DNA from: Saccharothrix sp. HUAS TT1
GTDB lineage: Bacteria > Actinomycetota > Actinomycetes > Mycobacteriales > Pseudonocardiaceae
Assembly (NCBI RefSeq): GCF_040744945.1
Contig: NZ_CP160453.1
Span: 6,262,001-6,326,000 of the forward strand
DNA: 64,000 bases
Reading direction: 5' to 3'
The translations under genes were made by a program, and so were the position numbers. This document shows, one piece after another, positions 16,991 through 24,757 of the stretch. Numbering within the stretch: the first letter of the stretch is position 1; each line of letters begins with the position of its first letter. Under the pieces are notes generated by a model. The model was not told the DNA's origin. It saw nothing but the letters and a program-made list of their open reading frames with translations, and made no database searches.

Positions 16991-18166
16991 ATGTCCGGTG
17001 CCCGTCGCAGCCGAGTCGTCGTCACCGTCACCGCGATCGTCGCCCTGGCCGTCACCACCGAGGCGAGGGCCGCGCCACCGGCCGCCGCCGAGACCGCCAA
17101 GCCCGTCGCCGTCGTCTCGCTCGGCGACAGCTACATCTCCGGCGAAGCCGGGCGCTGGCGCGGCAACGCGCTCACCAACGCGGGCGACAAGTGGGGCACC
17201 GACCTGGCGGTGGAGTGCGAGGCCGGCGAGTGCACCGCCGATCCCCGGCGGATCTACGGCGCCACGCACAGCTCGACCGACATGTGCCACCGCTCGACGT
17301 CGGCCGAGATCATCACCGCCGCCATCCCCGACGCCAAGCCGCTGAACCTGGCCTGCTCCGGCGCGACCACCGGGGACGTGCGCCGCGGCGATCCGGCGCG
17401 CAACCAGCCCAACCAGCTGGAACTGCTGCGCGCCGCGGTGCGCGACCACCGCGTGGAGCTGGTGGTGCTGTCCATCGGGGGCAACGACCTGGGCTTCGGC
17501 GACATCATCGCCGACTGCGTGAAGGGCTACCTGTCACCCTCGCCGTACGAGTGCGGCCCGAAGTGGGCGCCGACCATCGCCGGGCAGCTCGACCGGGTCC
17601 GGGCGGACGTCGGCGCGACGGTGAAGGCCGTCAAGGACGTGCTGGACACCGCCCAGGGCGCGGGCAGCTACCAGTTCGTGCTCCAGTCCTACCCGGCGCC
17701 CATGCCCGCCGCCCGCGACTTCCGCATCCGCGAGAGCGGACCGCGGTGGGCGGAGGGCGGCTGCCCGGTGTGGGACGCCGACGCCGACTGGGCGCGCCGA
17801 CAGCTCGTGCCGACGATCTCCGCCCAGCTCAGGGAAGTCGCCGGGAACCGCGACGTCCGGTTCCTGGACCTGCAGGACGCGTTCGACGGCCGCGAGGTCT
17901 GCGCCAGGGGCTCCAGGCAGGCGCACGCGGGCAACAGCAACGCCAGTCCGCTGCCGGGCACCGAGGCGGAGTGGGTGCGCTGGGTCGTCACCGGGTACTC
18001 GGCGCAGGGCGACCGCCAGGAGAGCATGCACCCCAACCACTACGGCCAGCGCGCGCTGGGCACGTGCCTGCGGCTGATGCACCAGAAGAAGTCCGGCGAC
18101 TTCGCCTGCCACAACACCCCCGACACCGGTCCGGCCCGGATGACGCTGTCCGCCATCACCGGGTGA
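16991..18166 (+). CDS. Secreted SGNH/GDSL hydrolase (lipase/esterase type)
   Basis: A 391-residue secreted hydrolase: signal peptide (VVVTVTAIVALAVTTEARA), block I SLGDSYISGEAGRW with Ser47, block III IGGNDLGF, and C-terminal block V HPNHYGQRALG with the catalytic His. Length and motif spelling resemble Streptomyces-type SGNH lipases. About eight cysteines suggest disulfide bonds. ATG 16991 follows AGGAG at the right distance; TTG 16982 is possible but unnecessary. It converges on the TOMM/YcaO-like gene, leaving 36 bases between stops. Confidence 0.92.
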   Translation: MSGARRSRVVVTVTAIVALAVTTEARAAPPAAAETAKPVAVVSLGDSYISGEAGRWRGNALTNAGDKWGTDLAVECEAGECTADPRRIYGATHSSTDMCHRSTSAEIITAAIPDAKPLNLACSGATTGDVRRGDPARNQPNQLELLRAAVRDHRVELVVLSIGGNDLGFGDIIADCVKGYLSPSPYECGPKWAPTIAGQLDRVRADVGATVKAVKDVLDTAQGAGSYQFVLQSYPAPMPAARDFRIRESGPRWAEGGCPVWDADADWARRQLVPTISAQLREVAGNRDVRFLDLQDAFDGREVCARGSRQAHAGNSNASPLPGTEAEWVRWVVTGYSAQGDRQESMHPNHYGQRALGTCLRLMHQKKSGDFACHNTPDTGPARMTLSAITG

Positions 18167-18202
18167 TCCCGGTGGTGGACCCGTGGTCGAGCGGGAGCCG
18201 GG

Positions 18203-19822
18203 TCAGTCGCCGCCGACCTCCACCCGGACCAGGCACGGCGCCAGGTCGCGCACGTCGTCGTCCACCACCAGCGGCACCGCCACGAGTGTCCGGCCGGCCC
18301 GGCGCAGGGCGGCGACCAGGGCGTGGCAGCGCGGGTCGTCGGCGGGCTCGGACCGGCCCGGTTCCGCGACCCACCGCGTGACGTCCACCGGCAGGCCGCA
18401 CTGCCAGTGCAGGACCGCCCGCTCCACCGCGTCGCGCAGGGCCTCGGCGGCGGTGGTGGCGCAGGCGGTGATCGTCGCGCCGGCCACCCGCAGCGAGAAG
18501 GCGGGCACGCCCAGCACACCGCCCAGGTCCACCACGCCCACGTCCACGCCCTCGGCCCACAGCAACCGCAGCAGCTCCCCCGCCCGCTCGTCGCCCACCT
18601 CCCGCACCGCCGTGGCGAGGTCGCACGGCCGCCCGGTCTCCACGCGCCCGGCGACCAGCGCCTCGCAGTGCGCCCGCAACCCGGCCGCGACCGCGTCGCC
18701 CCACGACCGACCGGCGGCCACCCCGACCGGCGCGTGGTACGGCGACCGCGCGTCGACCGCCGTCACGGCGCACGTGTGGCCGGTGAGCAGGTCGACGCGC
18801 TCACCGCCGGGGTCGACCAGGCTGGCGTACGTCGCCAGCCCGGCCAGCGCGGCCCGCCACCGGGCCTCGTCCCGGTCACCACCCCAGCCCGTCACCACCG
18901 GCGCGGGGGTCCCGGCGGGCAGCGCCGACTCCGGGTCGGACACCGACGCGCGGCACACGGCCAGCGGCGCCTGCGGCAGGCCGTCACCGGTCAGCCGCCG
19001 CAGCACGCCGACCCGTTCGTCGACGTACCGCCCGATCCGCTCGGCGAACGCGGCCACGTCCACCTCGGCGCGCGGCCGGATGTCGCCGCTCACCAGGTAC
19101 GGACGGGGCCGGTGCCCGTGAGCGCGCAGGTCGCGCAGGTCGATCCGCGTCACCACCGGCTCCCCGGCGTCGCCGCTCACGCCCGTCAGGTGGGTGAAGC
19201 ACGACAGCGCCAGCCGCGAGGCGATCACGCCGCACGCCGAACCGGTCAGCAGCCCCTCGCCGCCCCGGCGCGCGTCCAACCGCCGCCAGCACGAGTCGGC
19301 CGCGACCCGGTCCGCCGGGCCGACCTCCGTCACCCACACCTCGTCGCGGCCCACCAGCACCTGACCGGTCGCCACCCCGGACCGCGCGCAGGCGCGAGCC
19401 GCCGCGATCAGGTCCTCGCGGCGGTCCGACACGCACAGCAGCAGGTCGGTCCCGGCCAGCGCCAACTCCGCGTCGAAGGCGACCTCCTGCGCGCTGTCAC
19501 GCGTCGCGGCGCGTGCCACGGCCCGCAAGCCCGCCAGGTCGTCACCGCCGGCCCGCACCACCACCCGCCGCCAGCCCGAGCGCAACCCGGCCTCCAGCAG
19601 CGCGGCCGGCACCGGCCCGGACCCCAGCAGGGTGACGCGAGCCGCGCGCAGCCGCTGGAACCGCTGCTCGGCCGAGTCCGCCGCGCACCGGATGAACGCG
19701 ATCTCCGGCTCGTAGACCCGCCGCTCCTCCTCGCTGAGCGCGCCCGGCCGGTCGGCCGCCGCGTCCGCGAGCACCCGATGATCGGGCGACGACCGGACGT
19801 CGGCACGAAGTCGTGGGCGCAT
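18203..19822 (-). CDS. Lone TOMM/thiazole-bacteriocin maturation-like protein (E1-like plus divergent YcaO-like)
   Basis: A 539-residue protein that I place tentatively near the thiazole/oxazole-modified peptide maturation proteins. The N-terminal half has an E1/ThiF-like Rossmann stretch (RLRAARVTLLGSGPVPAALLEAGLRSGWRRVVV), preceded by LSEEERRVYEPEIAFIR. The C-terminal half carries YcaO-like phrases: PVGVAAGRSWGDAVAAGLRAHCEALVAGR, and LLWAEGVDVGVVDLGGVLGVPAFSLRVAG. In such systems this protein binds a precursor leader peptide and supports azole formation. No precursor peptide, dehydrogenase, protease or transporter gene adjoins it. ATG 19820-19822 has GGAGG 6 bases ahead. Family assignment is by eye and moderate. 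Confidence 0.55.
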   Translation of the reverse strand: MRPRLRADVRSSPDHRVLADAAADRPGALSEEERRVYEPEIAFIRCAADSAEQRFQRLRAARVTLLGSGPVPAALLEAGLRSGWRRVVVRAGGDDLAGLRAVARAATRDSAQEVAFDAELALAGTDLLLCVSDRREDLIAAARACARSGVATGQVLVGRDEVWVTEVGPADRVAADSCWRRLDARRGGEGLLTGSACGVIASRLALSCFTHLTGVSGDAGEPVVTRIDLRDLRAHGHRPRPYLVSGDIRPRAEVDVAAFAERIGRYVDERVGVLRRLTGDGLPQAPLAVCRASVSDPESALPAGTPAPVVTGWGGDRDEARWRAALAGLATYASLVDPGGERVDLLTGHTCAVTAVDARSPYHAPVGVAAGRSWGDAVAAGLRAHCEALVAGRVETGRPCDLATAVREVGDERAGELLRLLWAEGVDVGVVDLGGVLGVPAFSLRVAGATITACATTAAEALRDAVERAVLHWQCGLPVDVTRWVAEPGRSEPADDPRCHALVAALRRAGRTLVAVPLVVDDDVRDLAPCLVRVEVGGD

Positions 19823-20002
19823 GGCGGACCTCCGCGAACCTCCCCGGCACGCGAGGCCGGCTCGGTTGTCGAAGGTATTGGAGGTCGCCCGGCGGGGACC
19901 GGCGTCGAAGCGTGACAACCGACCACGGTGGGGTGATGACGAGGAGTCACCACCGCTGTCGGCCGGGCATGGGCGCCACCCCTCCACCCGACCTCCGGAC
20001 CG

Positions 20003-20202
20003 ATGGAGAGACCCCTGCGATTGCGCAGTGCGATTCTCAGCGTCCTCGCCCTGGGCGGGTCGGGGCCGCACTCCGCCGGCTACGGGACGACGCTCCGACT
20101 GACCAACCACACGCTCTACCGGCCCGACACCCTGCCCGCGGGCGTCAAGCCGCCGATCGTGGCCCGGGGCAACGGCGCGGGTTCGTCCGGTTCGGCCGAT
20201 AG
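20003..20202 (+). pseudogene. 5' remnant of a secreted alpha/beta-hydrolase gene
   Basis: From ATG 20003 a short signal-like stretch (LRLRSAILSVLALGG) leads to HTLYRPDTLPAGVKPPIVARGNGAG. That is how many actinobacterial secreted alpha/beta hydrolases begin (HTLYRP..L....PVVAWGNG). After about residue 60 the similarity stops. The open frame continues only as antisense to the homocysteine methyltransferase gene, so the nucleophile elbow and catalytic triad are missing. I read this as a truncated gene end; no insertion element marks the break. Confidence 0.45.
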
Positions 20203-20230
20203 CTGCTCGCGTGCGGCCCGGGACAGGGGG

Positions 20231-21136
20231 TCAGGGGCTGTCGTCGCGGTCGGACAGCGCGGCGGCCAGTTCGGCGATCAGCGGTGGCCCGACCTGGCAG
20301 CAGCCGCCGACCAGGCGCGCGCCGCCCTCCACCCACCCGGCCACCCGCCGCGGTTCGAGGGTCGGGGCGCCGGTCCAGCCCCGGGCGTCGGCGTCCCAGC
20401 CCTCGCCGCTGTTCGGGTACACCACGACGGGCTTGCCGGTCACCCGCCGGGCGACCGCGACCGCTTCGTCGACGTCGGCCGGGTCGCAGCAGTTCACGCC
20501 GACCGCGATCACCTCGGTCACGCCCCGCACCACCTCGAACGCCTCGGCCAACGGCTGACCGGCGCACGTGCGACCGCCGCGCGCGCTGTACGACAGCCAC
20601 ACCGGCACGCCCGACCCGGCGACCACCTCCAGCACCGCCTCCGCCTCCGCGACGTCGGGGATCGTCTCGACCGCCAGCACGTCGGCCCCGGCGTCGGCCA
20701 GCACCTCGATCCGCGGCCGGTGGAACGCCGCCAGCGCGGCCGGGGACAGCCCGTACCGGCCGCGGTACTCCGAGCCGTCGGCGAGCATCGCCCCGTACGG
20801 GCCGACCGACGCCGCCACCCACCGGGGTCCCTCCACTTCGGACGCGGCGCGGCGGGCCAGGGCCACGCTGCCACGCAGCAGGCCGGTCGTCTCCGCCGCG
20901 GTCAGCCCGAGCCGGGCGAAGCCCTCGAACGTGGCCTGGTAGGAGGCCGTGATCGCGACCTCCGCCCCGGACCGGTAGTAGGCCAGGTGGGCCGCCCGGA
21001 TCGCGTCCGGGTCGGCCGGCAGCAGGCGGGCGGACCAGAGGGAGTCCGAGAGGTCGTGCCCGGTGGCTTCGAGCGCGGTCGACAGGCCGCCGTCGAGCAC
21101 CACCGGCCGACGGGCCACGACGTCTCGCAGGGCCAC
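20231..21136 (-). CDS. mmuM: Homocysteine S-methyltransferase
   Basis: A 301-residue Zn-dependent methyltransferase of the MmuM/BHMT type that makes methionine from homocysteine and S-methylmethionine or a related donor. Signatures are VVLDGGLSTALEATGHDL at the N-terminus, ITASYQATFEGF, VETIPDVAEA and the three zinc cysteines: one in GVNCCDP and the pair in LVGGCCQVGP at the C-terminus. Length matches E. coli MmuM. Adjacent GTG codons at 21136 and 21139 are possible starts, with a G-rich ribosome site touching the latter. No mmuP permease gene is adjacent. Confidence 0.92.
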   Translation of the reverse strand: MALRDVVARRPVVLDGGLSTALEATGHDLSDSLWSARLLPADPDAIRAAHLAYYRSGAEVAITASYQATFEGFARLGLTAAETTGLLRGSVALARRAASEVEGPRWVAASVGPYGAMLADGSEYRGRYGLSPAALAAFHRPRIEVLADAGADVLAVETIPDVAEAEAVLEVVAGSGVPVWLSYSARGGRTCAGQPLAEAFEVVRGVTEVIAVGVNCCDPADVDEAVAVARRVTGKPVVVYPNSGEGWDADARGWTGAPTLEPRRVAGWVEGGARLVGGCCQVGPPLIAELAAALSDRDDSP

Positions 21137-21171
21137 CACTCCCCCACCGTAGGACAACCGTCGGAGCGGCG

Positions 21172-22134
21172 TCAGGCGTCGTCGGCGACCTCGATCCGGG
21201 AGACCGGGGCGACGACGAGGTCGTGCACGCGCCAGTCGAACCCGCGCGCCCACCGCTGCAGCTCCTCCAGCCGTTGCACGAGCCGGTCGGCGCCGTCGAC
21301 CGGCACGACCAGCAGTTCGCCGACGAACACGTGCCCTTCCTCGCGCAGGCGCAGCCAAGCGTCGGCGACCCAGTCGTGGTCGAGCACGGCGGCCAGCAGC
21401 TGGTCCGGCAACGGGTGCGGGCGGCTGCCGTCGACCACGCGCGGCTTGTCGTCCATCAGGTCGGACACGGCCGCGCGGGTGGTGCGCACCCCGTCGCGGA
21501 CGATGTCGCCGCCGATGATCAGCGCCGCCACCGCGTCGGCCCACCACAGGCCGAACCCGATGCCCAGCACGCCCAGCACCGCCGCGCCGGCGGTCAGCCA
21601 GTCGGCGCGGTTCATCTCGGCGTCCGCGTAGAGGACCTTGTCGTGCAGCTGCCGGGCGATCCGCATCTTCGCCCGGCCGAGCAGGATGGCGGGGACCATC
21701 GTCGCCAGCAGCACCGCGATCATCAGCCAGCCGAGCCAGAACCGGACGCCGAACACCTCGACCAGCCCGATCGGCGCGCGTTCACCGGCCGCCAACCGCA
21801 CCGCCGAGTCGTAGACGACGTAGCCGCCCAGGCCGAGCAGCGCCACCGAGCCGGCCAGGAACGCCACGCTGACCGACCGGTGGTAGCCGTAGGGGAAGCG
21901 CGGGTTCGGGGCCCGGTTGCGGAACCGGGCGGCGATCAGGAACGCCGCGGGCGGCACCAGCCCGAGCATGTCCTCGATCCAGGCCGCCTTCATCGCCTGC
22001 GACTGGCCCAGCGTCACCGCCAGCAGGGCGACCGCGGCGAGGAAGAACGCGATCGTCCACCACGCCAGCCGCACGGCCCGCCGGTGCAGCGCGGCCTTGT
22101 CCTCGGGCAGCTCGAACCGGTCGTAGACCTTCAC
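21172..22134 (-). CDS. Cation diffusion facilitator (CDF) family transporter
   Basis: A 320-residue inner-membrane metal/proton antiporter with about six helices: AVRLAWWTIAFFLAAVALLAV, an Ala/Leu-rich helix ending at YVVYDS, and LGWLMIAVLLATMVPAILL among them. Metal-site residues appear as MLGLVPPAAFLIAARF (variant helix II), PYGYHRSVSVAFLAG and YADAEMNRADWLTAG (the usual HxxxD of helix V reads NRADW here). The cytosolic C-terminal domain runs from about 240. CDF proteins export Zn, Fe, Mn, Co or Cd. GTG 22132-22134 overlaps the upstream lipoprotein stop by 4 bases, so the two are translated together. The altered helix II and V signatures make the substrate uncertain. Confidence 0.85.
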   Translation of the reverse strand: MKVYDRFELPEDKAALHRRAVRLAWWTIAFFLAAVALLAVTLGQSQAMKAAWIEDMLGLVPPAAFLIAARFRNRAPNPRFPYGYHRSVSVAFLAGSVALLGLGGYVVYDSAVRLAAGERAPIGLVEVFGVRFWLGWLMIAVLLATMVPAILLGRAKMRIARQLHDKVLYADAEMNRADWLTAGAAVLGVLGIGFGLWWADAVAALIIGGDIVRDGVRTTRAAVSDLMDDKPRVVDGSRPHPLPDQLLAAVLDHDWVADAWLRLREEGHVFVGELLVVPVDGADRLVQRLEELQRWARGFDWRVHDLVVAPVSRIEVADDA

Positions 22135-22832
22135 GCGCCCACCTCCGCGGCCTCGGCCAGCAGGCGGTCGACCTCGCCGCCGGGCAGCTCCGCCAGGAAC
22201 CGCTCCACCTCCACCTGCCAGCCGTTCTCCCCCAGTGGCACCGCCCACACGTGGCTGCGCTCCAGCAGGACGTGCCCACTGGCCCGCAACCCCAGCCCGG
22301 CCACCCGCCAGTGCTCCACCACCACCGGCAGGCCGCCCGCGTCGACCGCGTCGGCCACCGGCGACACCACCGCGTCCTCCTCGGCCAGCGCGGCGGCCTC
22401 GTCGGTGCCGGCGCGCACCGCCACCCGGACCCCGGCCAGGTCGTCCGGGACGTCACCGGCCGCGGCGACGAGCACCCTGGTCGTCGCGTACGGGCGGGTC
22501 AGCGAGGCGTGCTCGATCCACGGCGAGTTCGACTCCAGCCCGCCGACGACCAGGTCCAGCTCCCGCTGCTCGATCGCGGCCATCAGCGCGGCCTCCGAGC
22601 CGCGCCGCCACTGCACCCGCGCGCCCAACCGCTCGGCCAGCCGCCGCACCAGCTCCGGCTCCGCGCCGGAGACCGCGTCGTCCGCCTCACCGCCCAGCAC
22701 CGTCCACGGCCGGTTCTCGGTCACGCCCACCCGCAGCACACCGCCGCGCACGCCGTCGAGCGTGCCGTCGACGTCGTGCGGCAGCCCGCACCCGGCCACC
22801 AGCACCGCGACCAGCAGCAGCACCCGCCACAT
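22131..22832 (-). CDS. Family-3 substrate-binding lipoprotein, coupled to CDF transporter
   Basis: A 233-residue exported lipoprotein: signal MWRVLLLVAVLVAGC, with Cys15 in a lipobox, then a compact family-3 (amino-acid-type) solute-binding fold. Recognisable parts are GVLRVGVTENRPWTVLGG, EPELVRRLAERLGARVQW, LMAAIEQRELDLVVGGLES and the domain crossover SLTRPYATTRVLVAA. It lacks permease and ATPase partners and instead overlaps a CDF metal transporter by 4 bases. Such stand-alone binding proteins can act as sensors or feed another transporter. The pairing is unusual, and the ligand is not predictable. Confidence 0.8.
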   Translation of the reverse strand: MWRVLLLVAVLVAGCGLPHDVDGTLDGVRGGVLRVGVTENRPWTVLGGEADDAVSGAEPELVRRLAERLGARVQWRRGSEAALMAAIEQRELDLVVGGLESNSPWIEHASLTRPYATTRVLVAAAGDVPDDLAGVRVAVRAGTDEAAALAEEDAVVSPVADAVDAGGLPVVVEHWRVAGLGLRASGHVLLERSHVWAVPLGENGWQVEVERFLAELPGGEVDRLLAEAAEVGA

Positions 22833-22970
22833 GCGCCCTCCCTCGGACCTCGGTGCCCGAGTACCCAGAAGTCGCGCGATTCGATCACCGGGGTGCGCGG
22901 CCCCGCTCCAGCGGGCCGGGGCCGGCCCGAGACCCGATCATTGAGGACGGTGCCCGCGCCGGGACCACAG

Positions 22971-23001
22971 TGGACAAATCGGACACGGCGTTGGGTAATG
23001 T
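22971..23001 (+). promoter_or_regulatory. Possible promoter of the TerC gene
   Basis: TGGACA (22971-22976) and TAATGT (22996-23001), 19 bases apart, resemble -35 and -10 hexamers and lie 35 bases before ATG 23037. The surrounding 200-base gap shows no riboswitch I can recognise. Confidence 0.4.
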
Positions 23002-23036
23002 GTTGGTAAAGCCCCTTGGGAAGCGAGGAGTCACGC

Positions 23037-24053
23037 ATGCTCCAAATCAGCGCGCTCACCTGGATCGTCACGGTGGGGCTGGTGTTGGCGCTCCTCGTGG
23101 TCGACCTGGTGCTGGCCGCCCTCCGGCCGCACCGGGTCGGCTTCCGGGAGGCCACCGCCTGGTCGGTCGGCTACATCCTGGTCGCGGTGGCCTTCGGGGT
23201 GTGGCTGACCATGGCGCACGGCGGCGAGTTCGGGACCGAGTACTTCGCGGGCTACATCGTCGAGAAGAGCCTGTCGGTCGACAACCTGTTCGTCTTCGTG
23301 ATCATCATGACGACGTTCGCCGTGCCCGAGGAGCACCAGCACAAGGTGCTCACGTTCGGCATCATCATGGCGCTCGCCATGCGCGCGATCTTCATCGCGC
23401 TCGGCGCGGCGCTGCTGTCCCTGTTCTCGTTCATGTTCCTGCTGTTCGGCCTGCTGCTGATCTACACCGGCATCCAGCTGTTCCGGCACCGGGACGAGGA
23501 CCCCGACGTCGAGAACAACGTGGTGGTGCGGTCCGCGCGCCGGGTGCTGCCGCTGTCCACCGAGTTCGACGGCGGCAAGCTGTTCACCTCGGTCAAGGGG
23601 CGGAGGGTCGGCACGCCGCTCCTGATCGTGCTGGTCGCGATCGGCGGCGTGGACCTGCTGTTCGCGCTCGACTCGATCCCGGCCGTGTTCGGCATCACCG
23701 AGGAGCCCTACCTGGTGTTCGCCGCGAACGCGTTCGCGCTGCTCGGCCTGCGCGCGTTGTACTTCCTGGTCAAGGGCCTGCTCGAACGGCTGGTGTACCT
23801 GTCGGCCGGGCTGGCGGTGATCCTGGCGTTCATCGGCGTCAAGCTGATCCTGCACTGGGCGCACGTCGACATCGACCCGCGGGTGCCGGAGATCGCCACC
23901 CCGGTCAGCCTGGCGGTGATCATCGGCATCCTCGCCGTGGTGACCGTGGCCAGCCTGCTGAAGACCCGCCGCGACCCCGCGGCCAAGGCCCACCCGGGCT
24001 CCCTGCGCGGCCGGTCCCGGCAGGGGGGCGAGAAGGGTCCGACCGAGGGGTGA
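23037..24053 (+). CDS. TerC-family integral membrane protein
   Basis: A 338-residue TerC/Alx-type membrane protein with seven to nine helices. The family core is plain: GYIVEKSLSVDNLFVFVIIM (acidic membrane motif with Asn-Asp), VLTFGIIMALAMRAIFI, and GGVDLLFALDSIPAVFGIT with the second conserved Asp pair, followed by FAANAFALLGLRALYFL. TerC proteins are linked to tellurite resistance, Mn2+ export and metalation of secreted proteins. ATG 23037 has GAGGAG 6 bases upstream. It stands alone and is convergent with trpF. A Lys/Arg-rich cytosolic tail ends the protein. Confidence 0.95.
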   Translation: MLQISALTWIVTVGLVLALLVVDLVLAALRPHRVGFREATAWSVGYILVAVAFGVWLTMAHGGEFGTEYFAGYIVEKSLSVDNLFVFVIIMTTFAVPEEHQHKVLTFGIIMALAMRAIFIALGAALLSLFSFMFLLFGLLLIYTGIQLFRHRDEDPDVENNVVVRSARRVLPLSTEFDGGKLFTSVKGRRVGTPLLIVLVAIGGVDLLFALDSIPAVFGITEEPYLVFAANAFALLGLRALYFLVKGLLERLVYLSAGLAVILAFIGVKLILHWAHVDIDPRVPEIATPVSLAVIIGILAVVTVASLLKTRRDPAAKAHPGSLRGRSRQGGEKGPTEG

Positions 24054-24076
24054 GGCGGCGCGCGGTGGGGCGGTGG

Positions 24077-24676
24077 TCAGGCGGCGCGGGCGGCGGAGAT
24101 GAAGGCGCGCATCAGGCCGTGGTCCTTGACGCCGCGGCTCGACTCGATGCCGCTGGACACGTCCACGCCCCACGGCCGCGCCCGCGCCACCGCCTCCGCG
24201 ACGTTGTCCACCCCGAGGCCGCCCGCCAGCAGCCAGCGGCCCTCCGGGCGGGCGCCGTCCAGCGCGGTCAGGTCCCACCGGCGCCCCGAACCCGCCACCG
24301 GCGAGTCGAGCAGCAGCATCCGCTCCCCGTACGCGCCCACCCGCACATCGGTCCCCGCCGTCAGGGCGACCGCGCGGACCAGCGGCACGCCGGCCGCGGC
24401 CACCTCCTCGAACGCCGCCCTCGGGTAGTCGCCGTGCAGCTGCACGGCGCCGAGGCCGGACTCCTCGGCGAGCCGGCGCACCTCACCCGCCGGCACCCCG
24501 CTGAACACGCCGATGGACAGCACGTGCGGCGGGACCTCGCGCGCCAGCAGGCGGGCCGTGCCCACGTCGACCTGCCGCGCGCTCGCGCTCAGCACGAACC
24601 CGACCGCGTCGGCCCCGGCGTCCACGGCGGTGGCGACGTCGGCCGCGGTGCGCAGCCCGCACAACTTCACGTACAT
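24077..24676 (-). CDS. trpF: Phosphoribosylanthranilate isomerase
   Basis: A 199-residue TIM-barrel enzyme of tryptophan biosynthesis that isomerises N-(5-phosphoribosyl)anthranilate to CdRP. Catalytic Cys6 is in KLCGLRT and the catalytic Asp is in the C-terminal GVDVSSGIESS stretch, with VQLHGDYP and LLAGGLGVDNV phosphate-binding segments between. Actinomycetes commonly use the dual-function PriA (HisA/TrpF) instead, so a separate trpF away from other trp genes is notable. It may serve secondary metabolism or anthranilate salvage. ATG 24674-24676 gives the standard N-terminus. Confidence 0.93.
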   Translation of the reverse strand: MYVKLCGLRTAADVATAVDAGADAVGFVLSASARQVDVGTARLLAREVPPHVLSIGVFSGVPAGEVRRLAEESGLGAVQLHGDYPRAAFEEVAAAGVPLVRAVALTAGTDVRVGAYGERMLLLDSPVAGSGRRWDLTALDGARPEGRWLLAGGLGVDNVAEAVARARPWGVDVSSGIESSRGVKDHGLMRAFISAARAA

Positions 24677-24757
24677 GTCCCCGACATTAGCGGTGACCTT
24701 CACGCCGCCGACCCCGTGGTCGACAGTGGTGCGTCGCGGTCGACGCGCGGGGGAAGG

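Noticed and set aside
22833..23036. yybP-ykoY (manganese) riboswitch before the TerC gene
   Set aside because: TerC genes are often controlled this way, but I cannot find the paired conserved loops in the 204-base leader.
22235..24757. Upstream extension of the LAL regulator frame (total 1772 codons)
   Set aside because: It overlaps the binding-protein, TerC and TrpF genes and has no coding signature; the regulator begins at 24758.
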